Source: Nostoc sp. 'Peltigera membranacea cyanobiont' 210A (GTDB taxonomy: Bacteria > Cyanobacteriota > Cyanobacteriia > Cyanobacteriales > Nostocaceae). Taken from it: a DNA stretch of 64,000 nucleotides. Each line of letters opens with the position of its first letter. The first letter of the stretch is position 1. A program made the translations under genes and the position numbers. Below the pieces are notes generated by a model. That model did not search any database. It had not been told where the DNA came from and saw nothing but the letters and a program-made list of their open reading frames with translations. Of this stretch, positions 38,220 through 47,169 are shown in pieces. Location: assembly GCF_002246015.1 (NCBI RefSeq), contig NZ_NOLJ01000002.1:31160-95159 (forward strand), written 5' to 3'.

Positions 38220-39482
38220 TCAGGATTGAACTTGGTGAATTTCTCCCAAAAGTACTTCTTGAGGTGCACCTGTGGCAGTAGGTAGGTTGCCAGGAATACC
38301 CAAATGTCGCCAATAGGCTAAAACCGCGAAGGCGATCGCTTCTTTAAAATCTGCACTCAAGCCGACTTCATCTGTTGTCGAGACTGGTATTGATTCCAAC
38401 AACAACTGTAACCTTTGTTTCAAATAGAGATTGCGACTACCACCACCACATAATAGTACTCGTTGTGGCATTTCTGGCAAAAAAGTGCGGTAACTATGAA
38501 AAATTGAAGCAGTTGTAAGTTCTGTGAGAGTTGCCAGTACGTCAGCAGGATTGAGTTGGTATGCTTGAGCATCTTTTAAACACTCATGCAAGTAAGTCAC
38601 ACCAAATAATTCGCGTCCAGTGGATTTGGGTGGCGGTAAATGAAAGTAGTCTTGGTTGAGCCATTGTTCTACTAATGGATGACAAGGAGTACCACTCGCT
38701 GCCCAGTTGCCATCTTCATCATAAGTTTTAGCACCACCGCTTAAATGCTCCACCGCTAGATCCAACAGACTATTTCCTGGGCCAGTATCCCAAGCAAGAA
38801 TTTTTGAGAGCCAGTCTCCATGCCGAGGCGGAATATAGGCAACATTGCCAATACCACCAATATTTTGAATACAACGCCCCTCCTGGGGATGACTGAGTAA
38901 ATAAGCATCTACTCTGGGCACAAGAGGCGCACCATGACCACCAATAGCAATATCAGCAACGCGGAAGTTGCTCACAGTCGCAATGTTCGTAAGATGGGCA
39001 ATTAATGCACCTCGCCCTAGTTGAAGACTGTAACCCAAGGGACTGCCCAGTGCTGTTAACGGATAGCTAGGGTTTAGCCCGTGGGTAGCGAGCATTTCTC
39101 TCCCCCTGCTCCCCTGCTCCCCTGCTCCCCCTGCTCCCCCTTTGGGTGGTCGATGATAAACCGTTTGACCGTGGGAACCAATGAGAGTGGCTGGCTGATG
39201 ACCAATTTGAATATTTTGGGCGGCTTGGGCAAAGACTTGAGCGATCGCATCATCTATTTCCGCTAATTCTGCCATTGAGATGGCAACGCCTGCACCAACT
39301 GCTAATATTCTTTCTCTAAGTTGGGCTGGATAAGGATATGTTGCCCCGGCTAGCAACTCAACTTTGAGATCCAATTCTGTGCCGGAAATCTCTACCAACG
39401 CAGCGTCTATGCCATCTACGGATGTGCCACTAATTAAACCAATAACGCGAGTAGGGACAACAGCTTTTTCAGGTGGATGCAT
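38220..39482 (-). CDS. anmK: Anhydro-N-acetylmuramic acid kinase with in-frame repeat insertion
   Basis: AnmK phosphorylates and opens 1,6-anhydro-MurNAc in peptidoglycan recycling. From ATG 39482 the protein is 420 residues with the ASKHA fold: phosphate-1 loop [17 protein letters not shown] (13-29), [11 protein letters not shown] (103-113), [10 protein letters not shown] and [11 protein letters not shown] further on. Residues about 114-148 ([16 protein letters not shown], then [11 protein letters not shown]) are not part of the family: they are encoded by a C-rich dispersed repeat at 39066-39145 that interrupts the normal link between HRPP and [13 protein letters not shown]. The frame stays open, and the insert lies in a surface loop, so the enzyme may be active. 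A TTG-started extension at 39509 is less likely. Confidence 0.92.
   Translation of the reverse strand: MHPPEKAVVPTRVIGLISGTSVDGIDAALVEISGTELDLKVELLAGATYPYPAQLRERILAVGAGVAISMAELAEIDDAIAQVFAQAAQNIQIGHQPATLIGSHGQTVYHRPPKGGAGGAGEQGSRGREMLATHGLNPSYPLTALGSPLGYSLQLGRGALIAHLTNIATVSNFRVADIAIGGHGAPLVPRVDAYLLSHPQEGRCIQNIGGIGNVAYIPPRHGDWLSKILAWDTGPGNSLLDLAVEHLSGGAKTYDEDGNWAASGTPCHPLVEQWLNQDYFHLPPPKSTGRELFGVTYLHECLKDAQAYQLNPADVLATLTELTTASIFHSYRTFLPEMPQRVLLCGGGSRNLYLKQRLQLLLESIPVSTTDEVGLSADFKEAIAFAVLAYWRHLGIPGNLPTATGAPQEVLLGEIHQVQS
39093..39142. repeat. C-rich half of the dispersed hairpin repeat, inside anmK
   Basis: CTCCCCCTGCTCCCCTGCTC-type heptamer units; the antisense reading gives [13 protein letters not shown] in AnmK. 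The G-rich half of the family is missing here. Confidence 0.7.
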
Positions 39483-39977
39483 CGATCGAGATTCTTTTGT
39501 TGGTTGCAAGAGTTTAGTTTAATTCATGTTACTAACTATGTCAAAACACTCAAGTTGCATAGTTGGCTACAAAAGAAAAAGTAAATAGAGCGAGGGAAGA
39601 ATCTCAAAACCAATAGCAATGACCACGAATCTATTTCTATTTATCAGCAAACAAAGAATTTCAAATAGTTTTGTTTATTATCTTGATTGATCCTTAATCA
39701 GGACAACATCCGAAGATACAAATTCTTGATATATACTAGCTAACTTCACAACTTTTTTATCTTCAGATAAAGAACAGATATCCTATCCACTTTCCCGGCA
39801 AGTGAAACTACTCATTTATGTTCAAAAACAGGGCAAATTATTGGCTAAATTTAGGAGTTTTTCAATAAATACAAACCCAGTAGTTTCATCCTATTGTTTC
39901 TTCTAGAAGACACTACATAATGAATCCAAGTCGCACAATTAACTTTTCAACAATTAAAAATACAGAATTTCAAAATT
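39483..39977. other. Intergenic region with distant inverted repeat
   Basis: TGAAACTACT (39803-39812) and AGTAGTTTCA (39879-39888) are perfect inverted repeats 66 nt apart upstream of the PEP-CTERM gene; they could form an RNA leader stem or mark a small element. No gene is seen. Confidence 0.45.
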
Positions 39978-40739
39978 ATGTCTCTTACAAAAATTGCTTG
40001 TATCGCTGCTCTATCTCTATCTGCAATCTCCTCATTTATCTATGCAGGTTCTGCCCAGGCTATATCCTTCCAAATAACCACTGGCATTGCAGGTCCTAAT
40101 GGAGAAACTGACCAAGGTGCTTTTTCTGAGTTTACTCAACTTCCAGGTACGACAACTGTTAACTTCAATAATGGTCAAGCACCAACCACTGGTTTTGCTA
40201 AATATTCATTTGAGAATAACAGTGGAAGCAGCAGTGTGAGGTCAGATGTATGGGCACCTGCTGGGGCAAATGGTGAGGTCAATAATGGGAAGTATTTGGC
40301 AGTTTTCAACGGCGATAATGTCACAATTAACCTTGCAAGTTCCCTCAATTATTTCGGTATTGACTGGGGAGCTATTAGTTCTGGTAACGTTTTTTCCTTC
40401 TACAATGGCGATAATCTAATCAAATCATTTACAACTGAGGATGTGAACCCAGTTGCTCCAATTCGTGCATCACAGCATGGCGGTGAAGGAAATGGTTACC
40501 TTCACTTCTACTCAGATAGTAGCAACGATATTTTCAACAAGATTGTCATTACCCAAGCCGGTGGTGGTGGATTTGAAAGCGACAACCATTCTTTCCATCT
40601 AGGAACTGACAAATTTACAGGTTTTGATCCTAAATCTGTTCCTGAGCCTAGTATTACATTAGGTATGCTGGCTGTAGGTGGTATGTTTCTACGCAAGCGG
40701 AAGAACGAGAAGTTGCAAAGTGTAAGGCAATCTCATTAA
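39978..40739 (+). CDS. PEP-CTERM sorted exported protein
   Basis: A 253-residue secreted protein. Signal peptide: KIACIAALSLSAISSFIYAG with cleavage near AQA. The body is beta-rich with Asn/Gly turns (NNSGSSSVRSDVWAPAG), like cyanobacterial PEP-CTERM proteins of unknown function. The C-terminus is a clear PEP-CTERM tail: SVPEPSITLGMLAVGGMFL followed by RKRK, i.e. the exosortase recognition motif, a membrane helix and a basic stop. It should be processed by an exosortase and reach the outer surface or exopolysaccharide. No exosortase gene is nearby. Confidence 0.88.
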   Translation: MSLTKIACIAALSLSAISSFIYAGSAQAISFQITTGIAGPNGETDQGAFSEFTQLPGTTTVNFNNGQAPTTGFAKYSFENNSGSSSVRSDVWAPAGANGEVNNGKYLAVFNGDNVTINLASSLNYFGIDWGAISSGNVFSFYNGDNLIKSFTTEDVNPVAPIRASQHGGEGNGYLHFYSDSSNDIFNKIVITQAGGGGFESDNHSFHLGTDKFTGFDPKSVPEPSITLGMLAVGGMFLRKRKNEKLQSVRQSH

Positions 40740-40831
40740 ATATATCAATCTTTGCTCAGTAAGATTTTCTCTACACTCTACCCTTAGTCTGTACAAGCAT
40801 TTCAAAACTTAGTTAATATTAAATACAAATC

Positions 40832-40868
40832 AGGGTGAGCTTACTTAGGTAAACTCGCCCTAATCCTT
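40832..40868 (+). terminator. Intrinsic terminator of the PEP-CTERM gene
   Basis: AGGGTGAGCTTAC / GTAAACTCGCCCT pair over 13 bp with two G-T pairs and a 4-nt loop, followed shortly by CCTTTT. Confidence 0.7.
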
Positions 40869-41472
40869 TTGCCATTAATAATCTAATACGGTTTAGCTAA
40901 GGGCTATTGGTGTATGTAAATAATTGGTCTTTCAAGACGCGATAAATCGCGTCTCTACATGAGGGTTTTGGTCTCATCTGAACTGTATTAATTTATAATC
41001 GTGCCTTCTTCTACAGTCAATGCTACGCGTAGCAAGCTGTAGAAAAATTTTCTTTAACTAGACTTTTTGTATGAATCAAAAGCTCTCACCCTAAATTCCT
41101 CTCCCAAGCTTGGGAGAGGGACTTTGAAATTAGCTCCCCCGATCTCAATTTTGGGAAAAGCGGTTGGGGGATGTAGCAAGATCCCACAGGGTGGGCAAGT
41201 TTTACATTTTTGCAAAAGGTATAGCGGTTCTCGACAAGCGTGAAGTACAATTTTGACCTCTCTCCAAACCTCTCTCCTAAAAGGAGAGAGGCTTTGAATT
41301 GTTCCCCCTTCCCGCTTCGGGAAGGGGGTTAGGGGGTTAGGTCTATTTGTATACCTGTACCTCACCGGATTGAAAATGGCTATATACTCAATACTGCTTA
41401 GAGCTTAACCGAACTGGATTAAGAGTAAACTGTAATTCTGACTCTTAACTCCTAAATCTTCCTACAGGTTGT

Positions 41473-41511
41473 TGCATGAATAAAATATACATGCATTAGT
41501 TTAGATATAAT
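41473..41511 (+). promoter_or_regulatory. Candidate argG promoter with dyad
   Basis: An inverted repeat TGCATG-N11-CATGCA is followed 10 bases later by TATAAT, about 38 bp before the argG ATG. The -35 position is weak, so the dyad may be where an activator or repressor binds. Confidence 0.4.
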
Positions 41512-41548
41512 AATGACTCATTCTTTGTTGTCCTAACTGGAGAAATTA

Positions 41549-42751
41549 ATGGGTCGCGCCAAAAAGGTTGTCCTGGCATATTCTGGCGGAGTGGATACCT
41601 CAGTTTGCATCCCCTACCTCAAACAGGAGTGGGGTGTGGAAGAGGTGATTACCCTAGCAGCAGATTTAGGTCAGGGAGATGAATTAGAGCCAATCAGAGA
41701 AAAAGCTCTGAAATCGGGTGCAAGTGAATCCCTAGTGGCGGATGTCAAAGACAGCTTCGTTAAAGATTACGCCTTTGGAGCGATTCAAGCCAATGCCCTT
41801 TATGAAAATCGTTATCCTCTAGGAACCGCTCTTGCTCGTCCACTGATTGCCAAGGTATTAGTAGAAACAGCCGAAAAATATGGTGCTGATGCGATCGCTC
41901 ACGGTTGTACAGGCAAAGGCAACGATCAGGTTCGCTTTGATGTCTCTGTCACCGCCTTAAACCCCAACCTGAAGATCCTCGCACCAGCCAGAGAATGGGG
42001 GATGAGCCGTGAAGAAACGATCGCCTATGGTGAAAAGTTTGGTATCCCCTCACCAGTCAAAAAATCCTCTCCCTATAGTATTGATAAGAATTTGCTCGGT
42101 CGTAGCATTGAAGCTGGTTTACTCGAAGATCCCTCATTTGAGCCACCAGAAGAAATTTATGAGATGACCAAAGCGATCGCTAACACTCCCAACGAGCCAG
42201 AGTACATCGAAATTGGTTTCCACGGTGGTATTCCCACAACCCTCAACGGTATAGCCAAAAAGCCAGTTGAGCTAATTGAAGAACTCAATCAGGCGGTAGG
42301 AAATCATGGCATCGGACGGATCGATATGATTGAAAACCGTCTGGTGGGGATCAAGTCGCGGGAAATCTACGAATCACCCGCGATGTTGGTGCTAATTCAG
42401 GCACATAGGGATTTAGAAAGCTTGACTTTAACGGCAGATGTCACCCATTACAAGCGTGGGATTGAAGAAACTTACAGCCAAATTGTTTATAACGGTTTGT
42501 GGTACAGTCCGCTCAAAGTTGCACTTGATGCCTTTATTCAAAAGACACAAGAGCGAGTTTCTGGAACTGTACGAGTGAAGTTGTTCAAGGGCAACTCTAC
42601 GATAGTTGGGCGTTCGAGTGATAATTCCCTCTACACTCCCGATTTGGCAACCTACGGAGCCGAAGACAAATTTGACCACAAAGCCGCTGAAGGCTTTATA
42701 TACGTTTGGGGACTACCGACTCGCATTTGGTCACAGCAGGTTAGGGGTTAA
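41549..42751 (+). CDS. argG: Argininosuccinate synthase
   Basis: ArgG condenses citrulline and aspartate with ATP in arginine synthesis; in diazotrophic cyanobacteria it also feeds cyanophycin. The 400-residue protein starts [18 protein letters not shown], with the ATP-pyrophosphatase P-loop AYSGGVDTS at 10-18, followed by [15 protein letters not shown] near 117-131, where Asn and Asp bind citrulline and aspartate. Full length, no oddities. GGAG 6 bases upstream of ATG. Followed by a heptamer repeat array, not by another gene on the same strand. Confidence 0.97.
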   Translation: MGRAKKVVLAYSGGVDTSVCIPYLKQEWGVEEVITLAADLGQGDELEPIREKALKSGASESLVADVKDSFVKDYAFGAIQANALYENRYPLGTALARPLIAKVLVETAEKYGADAIAHGCTGKGNDQVRFDVSVTALNPNLKILAPAREWGMSREETIAYGEKFGIPSPVKKSSPYSIDKNLLGRSIEAGLLEDPSFEPPEEIYEMTKAIANTPNEPEYIEIGFHGGIPTTLNGIAKKPVELIEELNQAVGNHGIGRIDMIENRLVGIKSREIYESPAMLVLIQAHRDLESLTLTADVTHYKRGIEETYSQIVYNGLWYSPLKVALDAFIQKTQERVSGTVRVKLFKGNSTIVGRSSDNSLYTPDLATYGAEDKFDHKAAEGFIYVWGLPTRIWSQQVRG

Positions 42752-42754
42752 GAG

Positions 42755-42872
42755 TTAGAAGTTAAAAGTTAAGAGTTAGGAGTTAGGAGTTAAAAAAGCA
42801 AAATACAAAAGTAAAAGTTAAAAAAATTCACTTTTTACTTTACTCCTCACTCCTCACTCCTCACTCCTCACT
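42755..42872. repeat. Two-armed heptamer array (GAGTTAG)n ... (CTCCTCA)n
   Basis: The left arm has about seven purine-rich 7-bp units (AGAGTTAG, AAGTTAA, GGAGTTA) and the right arm four CTCCTCA units, separated by AGTAAAAGT/ACTTTTTACT that can pair. The layout is the same as in the other hairpin family: a G/A-rich arm, a spacer and a C/T-rich arm. Confidence 0.75.
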
Positions 42873-42887
42873 TAGTTTATGCTTGAC

Positions 42888-43517
42888 TTACTCTTCTGCT
42901 GCACCTTTAACCTGGCGAGATTCCAGCCACAGGGGCACAATAATTAAGGCAGCGAGGATTAGTAACGCTGCGATCGCAAATTGACCCACCCAAGCAACCA
43001 ATTGTTCTAAAGAGACTACTTTGCCTGCAAAAAAAGCTAATGTCACCATCAAACTAGCCCAAGCAACTGCTCCTAACAAGTTGTATAAAAAGAATTTTCC
43101 AAAGGGCATTTCAGCTATACCAGCTAGTGGTGCAGCAAAAACTCGTAACAATGCCAAAAAACGTCCAAAAAACACTCCTTTAGCAGCATTTTGACTAAAT
43201 TGATCTTTAATACTCAGCAGCCGCACTTCAGAAATCCGAAATATGCTGCCAACTTTTACCAGAAAAGCCCAACCGCTAACTCTACCAATCCAATAGCCAC
43301 AAGTGCCACCAATGACAGCACCCATGATTGCGTCACCGAGAACCAGCCAGTAATTTAGTTCATCGCTACCAGCTAAAAACCCGCCTACTAAGGTCACGGT
43401 TTCACCAGGAAGGGGAATGCCTAAATTTTCTAGCAAAATTCCGAAAAAAATCGCCCAATACCCGTAATTATGAGCAACTTCCTGGATATTTTCTAGTGAA
43501 ATCAGCTCTAAAGACAT
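42888..43517 (-). CDS. DedA family membrane protein
   Basis: A DedA/VTT-domain integral membrane protein of 209 residues. These proteins flip or transport lipids such as undecaprenyl phosphate, or keep the proton gradient. Motifs: NLGIPLPGETVTLVGG near 31-46, the re-entrant region with GAVIGGTCGYWIGR, and GRFLALLRVFAAPLAGIAEM near 118-137 with the conserved arginine. Four or five hydrophobic segments. The specific substrate is not known. Confidence 0.9.
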   Translation of the reverse strand: MSLELISLENIQEVAHNYGYWAIFFGILLENLGIPLPGETVTLVGGFLAGSDELNYWLVLGDAIMGAVIGGTCGYWIGRVSGWAFLVKVGSIFRISEVRLLSIKDQFSQNAAKGVFFGRFLALLRVFAAPLAGIAEMPFGKFFLYNLLGAVAWASLMVTLAFFAGKVVSLEQLVAWVGQFAIAALLILAALIIVPLWLESRQVKGAAEE

Positions 43518-44003
43518 TCCACACCGCCGTCTTTACAAATTTTTACTTTTACTATATCTTTGCTTGTTTTTGGGTGGGGTGTCAATCAAACTAATACATA
43601 GAGTCATTAAGTCATTAGTTTAATACTGAATAATCCATAGATTTTAGTCTATGGTAACTGTTAAACTTTTACTATTAACTATACAATTTTTGGGATTATT
43701 ACCACAGGTTCATAATTTATTAAAAAAAGATTAAAAATTTTATAGAAAATTTATAAATATCCGTTTAAATTGTGAAAATCTTGTAAAAGATACGGTTGAT
43801 ACCGAAATTGTTAGGCGCTTATGCCTATATTGATGAAAGTTATCACAAATTATACGACATGAATACTGAAATAATCTCTCTCAGCGGTAGGACTGCAATT
43901 GCCCAAATATTTGGGTAAAAGAGTCATTTCACCGTTGAAAGAGAAGAGGTATTGATGTCTTTTTCAATTTTTTGTCAAGTGTTCCAATTACCCTGTTAAA
44001 TTC
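43518..44003. other. Intergenic region between dedA-like and STAS genes
   Basis: AT-rich, with promoters for both divergent genes; a short TAGTCATTAAGTCATTAG heptamer remnant at about 43603-43620. No gene or structured RNA is recognised. Confidence 0.4.
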
Positions 44004-44357
44004 ATGGCTTTCACACAAGAACTTCAAGTGATTTTGTTTAAACCCCAAGGAAGCATAGATTTGGAAGGCGGTAAGGCTTTGAGCGAACAGATGGCTGGAG
44101 TAGTCCCTCAAGCTTATCAACTCTGGGTTATCGACCTAGCAGAAGTTAACTTCATGGACAGTTCTGGGTTAGTTCCTTTAGTAAAAGGCTTAAAAGCTGC
44201 ACGTCAGAGTGGTTGCCGCTTGGTTCTATGCAACGTACAAGCTCCTGTACGGTTGATTTTGGAACTTACCCAACTCGATACAGTGTTTGAAATTTTTCAC
44301 ACTTACCAAGATATTTTTACCACCGTCAAAGATAACAGTCTGGTGCTAGCAGACTAA
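44004..44357 (+). CDS. STAS-domain anti-sigma-factor antagonist-like protein
   Basis: A 117-residue stand-alone STAS domain, like SpoIIAA. MAFTQELQVILFKPQGSID is strand 1, WVIDLAEVNFMDSSGLVPLV carries the phosphorylatable serine region DSSG at 52-55, and LVLCNVQAPVRLILELTQLD follows. It would be switched by a kinase/phosphatase pair and bind an anti-sigma factor or other target; no such partner is adjacent. The 3' end is partly duplicated 94 bp downstream. Confidence 0.9.
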   Translation: MAFTQELQVILFKPQGSIDLEGGKALSEQMAGVVPQAYQLWVIDLAEVNFMDSSGLVPLVKGLKAARQSGCRLVLCNVQAPVRLILELTQLDTVFEIFHTYQDIFTTVKDNSLVLAD

Positions 44358-44446
44358 CTAATAAATCTACCTATAGAAGGATGGCGGAGTCAAGCAATAT
44401 TTGCATTTTTTCACATTCTCTTAAGATAACAGTCTGGTGCTAGCAG
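44329..44446 (+). repeat. 24-bp direct duplication of the STAS gene 3' end
   Basis: AAGATAACAGTCTGGTGCTA continuing to GCAG occurs at 44329-44352 (inside the STAS gene end) and again at 44423-44446 (after it), with a weaker TTTTTCAC match before each. This is a partial tandem duplication of about 94 bp that has diverged. Confidence 0.7.
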
Positions 44447-44840
44447 GCTGAGATTATTTCTTGTCTAGAGAAGAGTGTTAAGGGAAACTCATGCCTTTGA
44501 GCTAGGCAGGATAAATTACAGATGAATGAATCTGCTTATTGGATAATCATCTACCTAAAGCAGTAAAGTTCAGAAATGACTAAAATTGGTCAAAGCAAAT
44601 GCAACTGTTTGTGATACTCCCCAGCCTTTTAAGACAGGATTTTTGAAATTACTCTAAGCTAATTGTTTTATATACTGCGTAACTAGTGAAAGGAAGCAGG
44701 AGGTAAGAAAGGTTAGAATATGAGCTTTGACGTTATTTCTAACTCTATACTTATTTTTGCCTCGATCTACTACTTGGATGCCTCCAAGATGCTTCGATGC
44801 ACCAATTTCTTACCTCTTAGATTCCACCATAATGGTAATT
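44358..44840. other. Intergenic region after STAS gene
   Basis: Apart from the duplicated 3' fragment no gene or known element is seen. Confidence 0.4.
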
Positions 44841-45401
44841 TTAGGCATTCTGGGGAGTCGAAATATTAGTTTGTTCGGATGCTGGGCGGGGAAAATTTGG
44901 TAAATCAATACCGCTGTGACTAGCATTGCGAGTTTTGAGTGCTAAACGGTAACTCACACTTTGCAGTTCTGCTTGCAGTTGGCGATTTTCCCGTTGTAGC
45001 GTTGCTACCTTTTCTCTCACTGGCGTCATCCGCTCCTCAAACTTCCGACGGTAAATTTGAGGCAACTCTTGTACTACTTGCTCCAACATCCGAGTGCGAT
45101 CGGTAAGTTCTTGAACTGACTGTCGCAATTGATAAATTTCGGAGTCACGAGTTGTAATTTGCTCTTGGTAGAACGCCACCTGCTGTTCCACAGCTTGGAG
45201 TTGTTCTTGTAAAGCGTGTAACTGGGTCAGATCGCGCTCAAATTCCGGCTGCTGGGGCATAAAACTAGTGTTACCCTTTACCAGCCGGAAGAGTTCTTGA
45301 GATAGTTGTTGCACTAATTGATCGCGAAGTTGCAACTCCTGGCGTAGCTGCGATACTTCTGTCGAGAGAACTTGAATATTAGGTGTATCAGATTGGCTCA
45401 C
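44841..45401 (-). CDS. Coiled-coil protein, unknown function
   Basis: A 186-residue protein starting at GTG 45401. Almost the whole length (about 10-155) is heptad-patterned coiled coil rich in Q, E, L and R (VSQLRQELQLRDQLVQQLS and LHALQEQLQAVEQQVAFYQ), with a short Pro/Ser-rich C-terminus (DLPNFPRPASEQTNIST). There is no membrane segment. Such proteins in cyanobacteria are structural or polarity-related; no family is recognised. A 9-bp TCTCCCTCA array (45603-45635) lies downstream. Confidence 0.6.
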   Translation of the reverse strand: MSQSDTPNIQVLSTEVSQLRQELQLRDQLVQQLSQELFRLVKGNTSFMPQQPEFERDLTQLHALQEQLQAVEQQVAFYQEQITTRDSEIYQLRQSVQELTDRTRMLEQVVQELPQIYRRKFEERMTPVREKVATLQRENRQLQAELQSVSYRLALKTRNASHSGIDLPNFPRPASEQTNISTPQNA

Positions 45402-45536
45402 AGTAGCTTAAAGCTCCCATTCAGAATCTTGTCCACTCTTAGGTATAACTGCGGGAGTACTACCTTTGGCAAGTATTTGTTAATTTAGCATTCCCAAACA
45501 AGTCACGAAAAAAGAAAAAGACAAAATTTTATTGAA

Positions 45537-45640
45537 TGGGGATTGGGAATTGGGGATGGTGGGGCCCCCTCTGGGGATAAGGGGTAATGGGGATTAATTA
45601 TTTCTCCCTCATCTCCCTCATCTCCCTCATCTCCCCATTT
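45537..45640. repeat. Dispersed G-rich/C-rich hairpin repeat with TCTCCCTCA tandem units
   Basis: The left arm GGGGATTGGGAATTGGGGAT and the right arm with three TCTCCCTCA units plus TCTCCCC form the same two-armed architecture, lying between the coiled-coil gene and rpsF on the minus strand. Confidence 0.6.
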
Positions 45641-45641
45641 C

Positions 45642-46010
45642 CTAAACTGTTGCAGTTGCAGGTGCAGGTGCAGCTACTTTAGTGGGCTTTTCTTTTTCCT
45701 CTTTAGGGGGTTTTTCTTCTTCAATGTCCTGCTTAACTGTCAAATAGCGAATCACTTCTTCACTCAAACGCATGGCACGTTCAAAGGGGGCGATCGCAGT
45801 TGCAGGCGCACTGTAGTTTAATTGGATGTAGATGCCATCCCGGTGTTTTTTGATTTCGTAAGCCAGACGGCGCTTACCACGATTTTGAATTTGCATCTCC
45901 TGGGCGCCTTGATCGCGAAGCAAATTCTGATATTTTGTAACCGCTTGCTCTACCTGTTCCTCTCCCAAATCAGGACGGAGGATGTACATTGTTTCGTAAT
46001 TTGTAGTCAT
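45642..46010 (-). CDS. rpsF: 30S ribosomal protein S6
   Basis: S6 binds S18 and 16S rRNA on the small subunit platform. From ATG 46010 the protein is 122 residues: the ferredoxin-like fold starts [19 protein letters not shown] and contains [20 protein letters not shown] and [19 protein letters not shown] charged C-terminal tail ([13 protein letters not shown], then APAPATATV) is longer than in E. coli S6 and typical of cyanobacteria. It stands without rpsR here. The upstream ORF extension to 46034 is not supported by the family. Confidence 0.95.
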   Translation of the reverse strand: MTTNYETMYILRPDLGEEQVEQAVTKYQNLLRDQGAQEMQIQNRGKRRLAYEIKKHRDGIYIQLNYSAPATAIAPFERAMRLSEEVIRYLTVKQDIEEEKPPKEEKEKPTKVAAPAPATATV

Positions 46011-46392
46011 ATTTTTCAGTTTCCTCATGGACAAAAGTGGCTGCTGATATTAATTTATACCTGACTTTTATTTAAAATGCCAGTATTAATCAACATCTGA
46101 AGCAACAAGGAACTATAATCTTACCAGTTTTCAATTTTGTTTCATTAGCCAAATCGCCGAAGTTTGGATTTTTTGGATGTCCCTAATGAAAACTAGGTTG
46201 GGAGGCAACCCCGATATTTCTTTCACAAGATCGATTGAGCTATCAGCTTCGCTAAGGGGTATCTTTCTTTAAGGGCATCTTAGTAGCGATCGCTTTTTTG
46301 CTCAAGACTCAATCGGTTGGCTAAACAGCTAACTGACGATCGCTACCTGCTCACAGCTTCTAATCGCAGAAAAAAGGATATTCATCAAGGTT
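46011..46392. other. Divergent promoter region rpsF / FAH-family gene
   Basis: Contains a nested inverted repeat at 46140-46191: outer arms TTTCATTAG / CTAATGAAA, inner arms CCAAA / TTTGG. On the minus strand this would be in the rpsF leader 130-180 nt before the start, where an S6:S18 autoregulatory stem could lie, but the typical CCG bulge is not evident. No gene is seen. Confidence 0.45.
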
Positions 46393-47166
46393 ATGGCGCA
46401 GCGCTACGTGCGAATTCAAAATCCAGAAGGACAGATTTACTATGGGTTACTACAGCTATCCCTGAATGTGCAGGTGCTAGATGCTCCACCCTGGTTACAT
46501 GGACAACCCACTGATTTAACTTTGACACCAGAAAATTACCAAATTCTGGCTCCCTGCGCTCCCTCAAAAATTGTGGCGGTGGGTAAGAATTATGCAGATC
46601 ATGCAGCCGAAATGGGAACTCCAGTACCTTCTGAGCCACTAATCTTTCTTAAGCCACCTACGTCGATTATTCCATCTGAGAGGGAAATTAAGTATCCTCC
46701 ACAGTCACATAGAGTTGACTATGAAGGAGAGTTAGCTTTAGTGATTGGCGATTATGCCTTTGAATGTACGCCAGAGGTAGCCCAAACCAAAATTTGGGGC
46801 TACACCATCGCCAATGATGTAACCGCGCGGGATTTACAAAAACAGGATGGTCAATGGACGCGAGCCAAAGGTTTTGATACTTTCTGTCCCTTGGGTCCTT
46901 GGATTGTTCGGGAATTAAATCCAGGAGCGAGATTGCAGACTTTTGTAAATGACGATGCTAATCCAGTCCAATCTACCTGTATCGATCGGATGGTATTTTC
47001 CCCCGATGTTTTAGTTTCCTATATCAGTCAGGTGATGACGCTACTCCCTGGTGATTTGGTGCTTACAGGTACGCCGGAGGGTGTAAGCGCTTTGCATCCA
47101 GGCGATCGCGTCCGCGTAGAAATTGAAGGTATCGGTCGCCTGGAAAACACCGTAGCAACCCGTTAA
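46393..47166 (+). CDS. Fumarylacetoacetate hydrolase (FAH) family protein
   Basis: A metal-dependent C-C hydrolase or decarboxylase, 257 residues. The catalytic FAH fold shows VGKNYADHAAEMG near 64-76, FLKPPTSIIPSE near 86-97, the metal ligands in VDYEGELALVIG near 108-119, and the substrate Lys/Asp region GYTIANDVTARDLQ. Family members act on acylpyruvates or oxaloacetate; the exact substrate cannot be told. Full length. It ends 3 bp before the convergent Tic20 gene stop. Confidence 0.9.
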   Translation: MAQRYVRIQNPEGQIYYGLLQLSLNVQVLDAPPWLHGQPTDLTLTPENYQILAPCAPSKIVAVGKNYADHAAEMGTPVPSEPLIFLKPPTSIIPSEREIKYPPQSHRVDYEGELALVIGDYAFECTPEVAQTKIWGYTIANDVTARDLQKQDGQWTRAKGFDTFCPLGPWIVRELNPGARLQTFVNDDANPVQSTCIDRMVFSPDVLVSYISQVMTLLPGDLVLTGTPEGVSALHPGDRVRVEIEGIGRLENTVATR

Positions 47167-47169
47167 TTT

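Larger units (their letters stand above)
40740..41548. other. Repeat-rich intergenic region upstream of argG
   Basis: No gene is supported. From left: a terminator at 40832, an AGACGCGATAAATCGCGTCT palindrome at 40934-40953, a long patch (41083-41345) of C-rich and G-rich dispersed repeats such as CTCTCCCAAGCTTGGGAGAG and TTCCCGCTTCGGGAAGGGGG, including TATAGCGGTTCTCG at 41220 that recurs at 63891, and then the argG promoter region with TGCATG-N11-CATGCA (41473-41495) and a TATAAT (41506-41511). Confidence 0.6.

Noticed and set aside
41054..41365. 103-residue minus-strand ORF
   Set aside because: Lies wholly in C-rich/G-rich dispersed repeats.
42830..42872. ACTCCTCACT repeats resembling the Yfr1 small-RNA motif
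   Set aside because: Yfr1 needs a single unpaired ACTCCTCACAC between two stem-loops; here the motif is only part of a tandem heptamer array.
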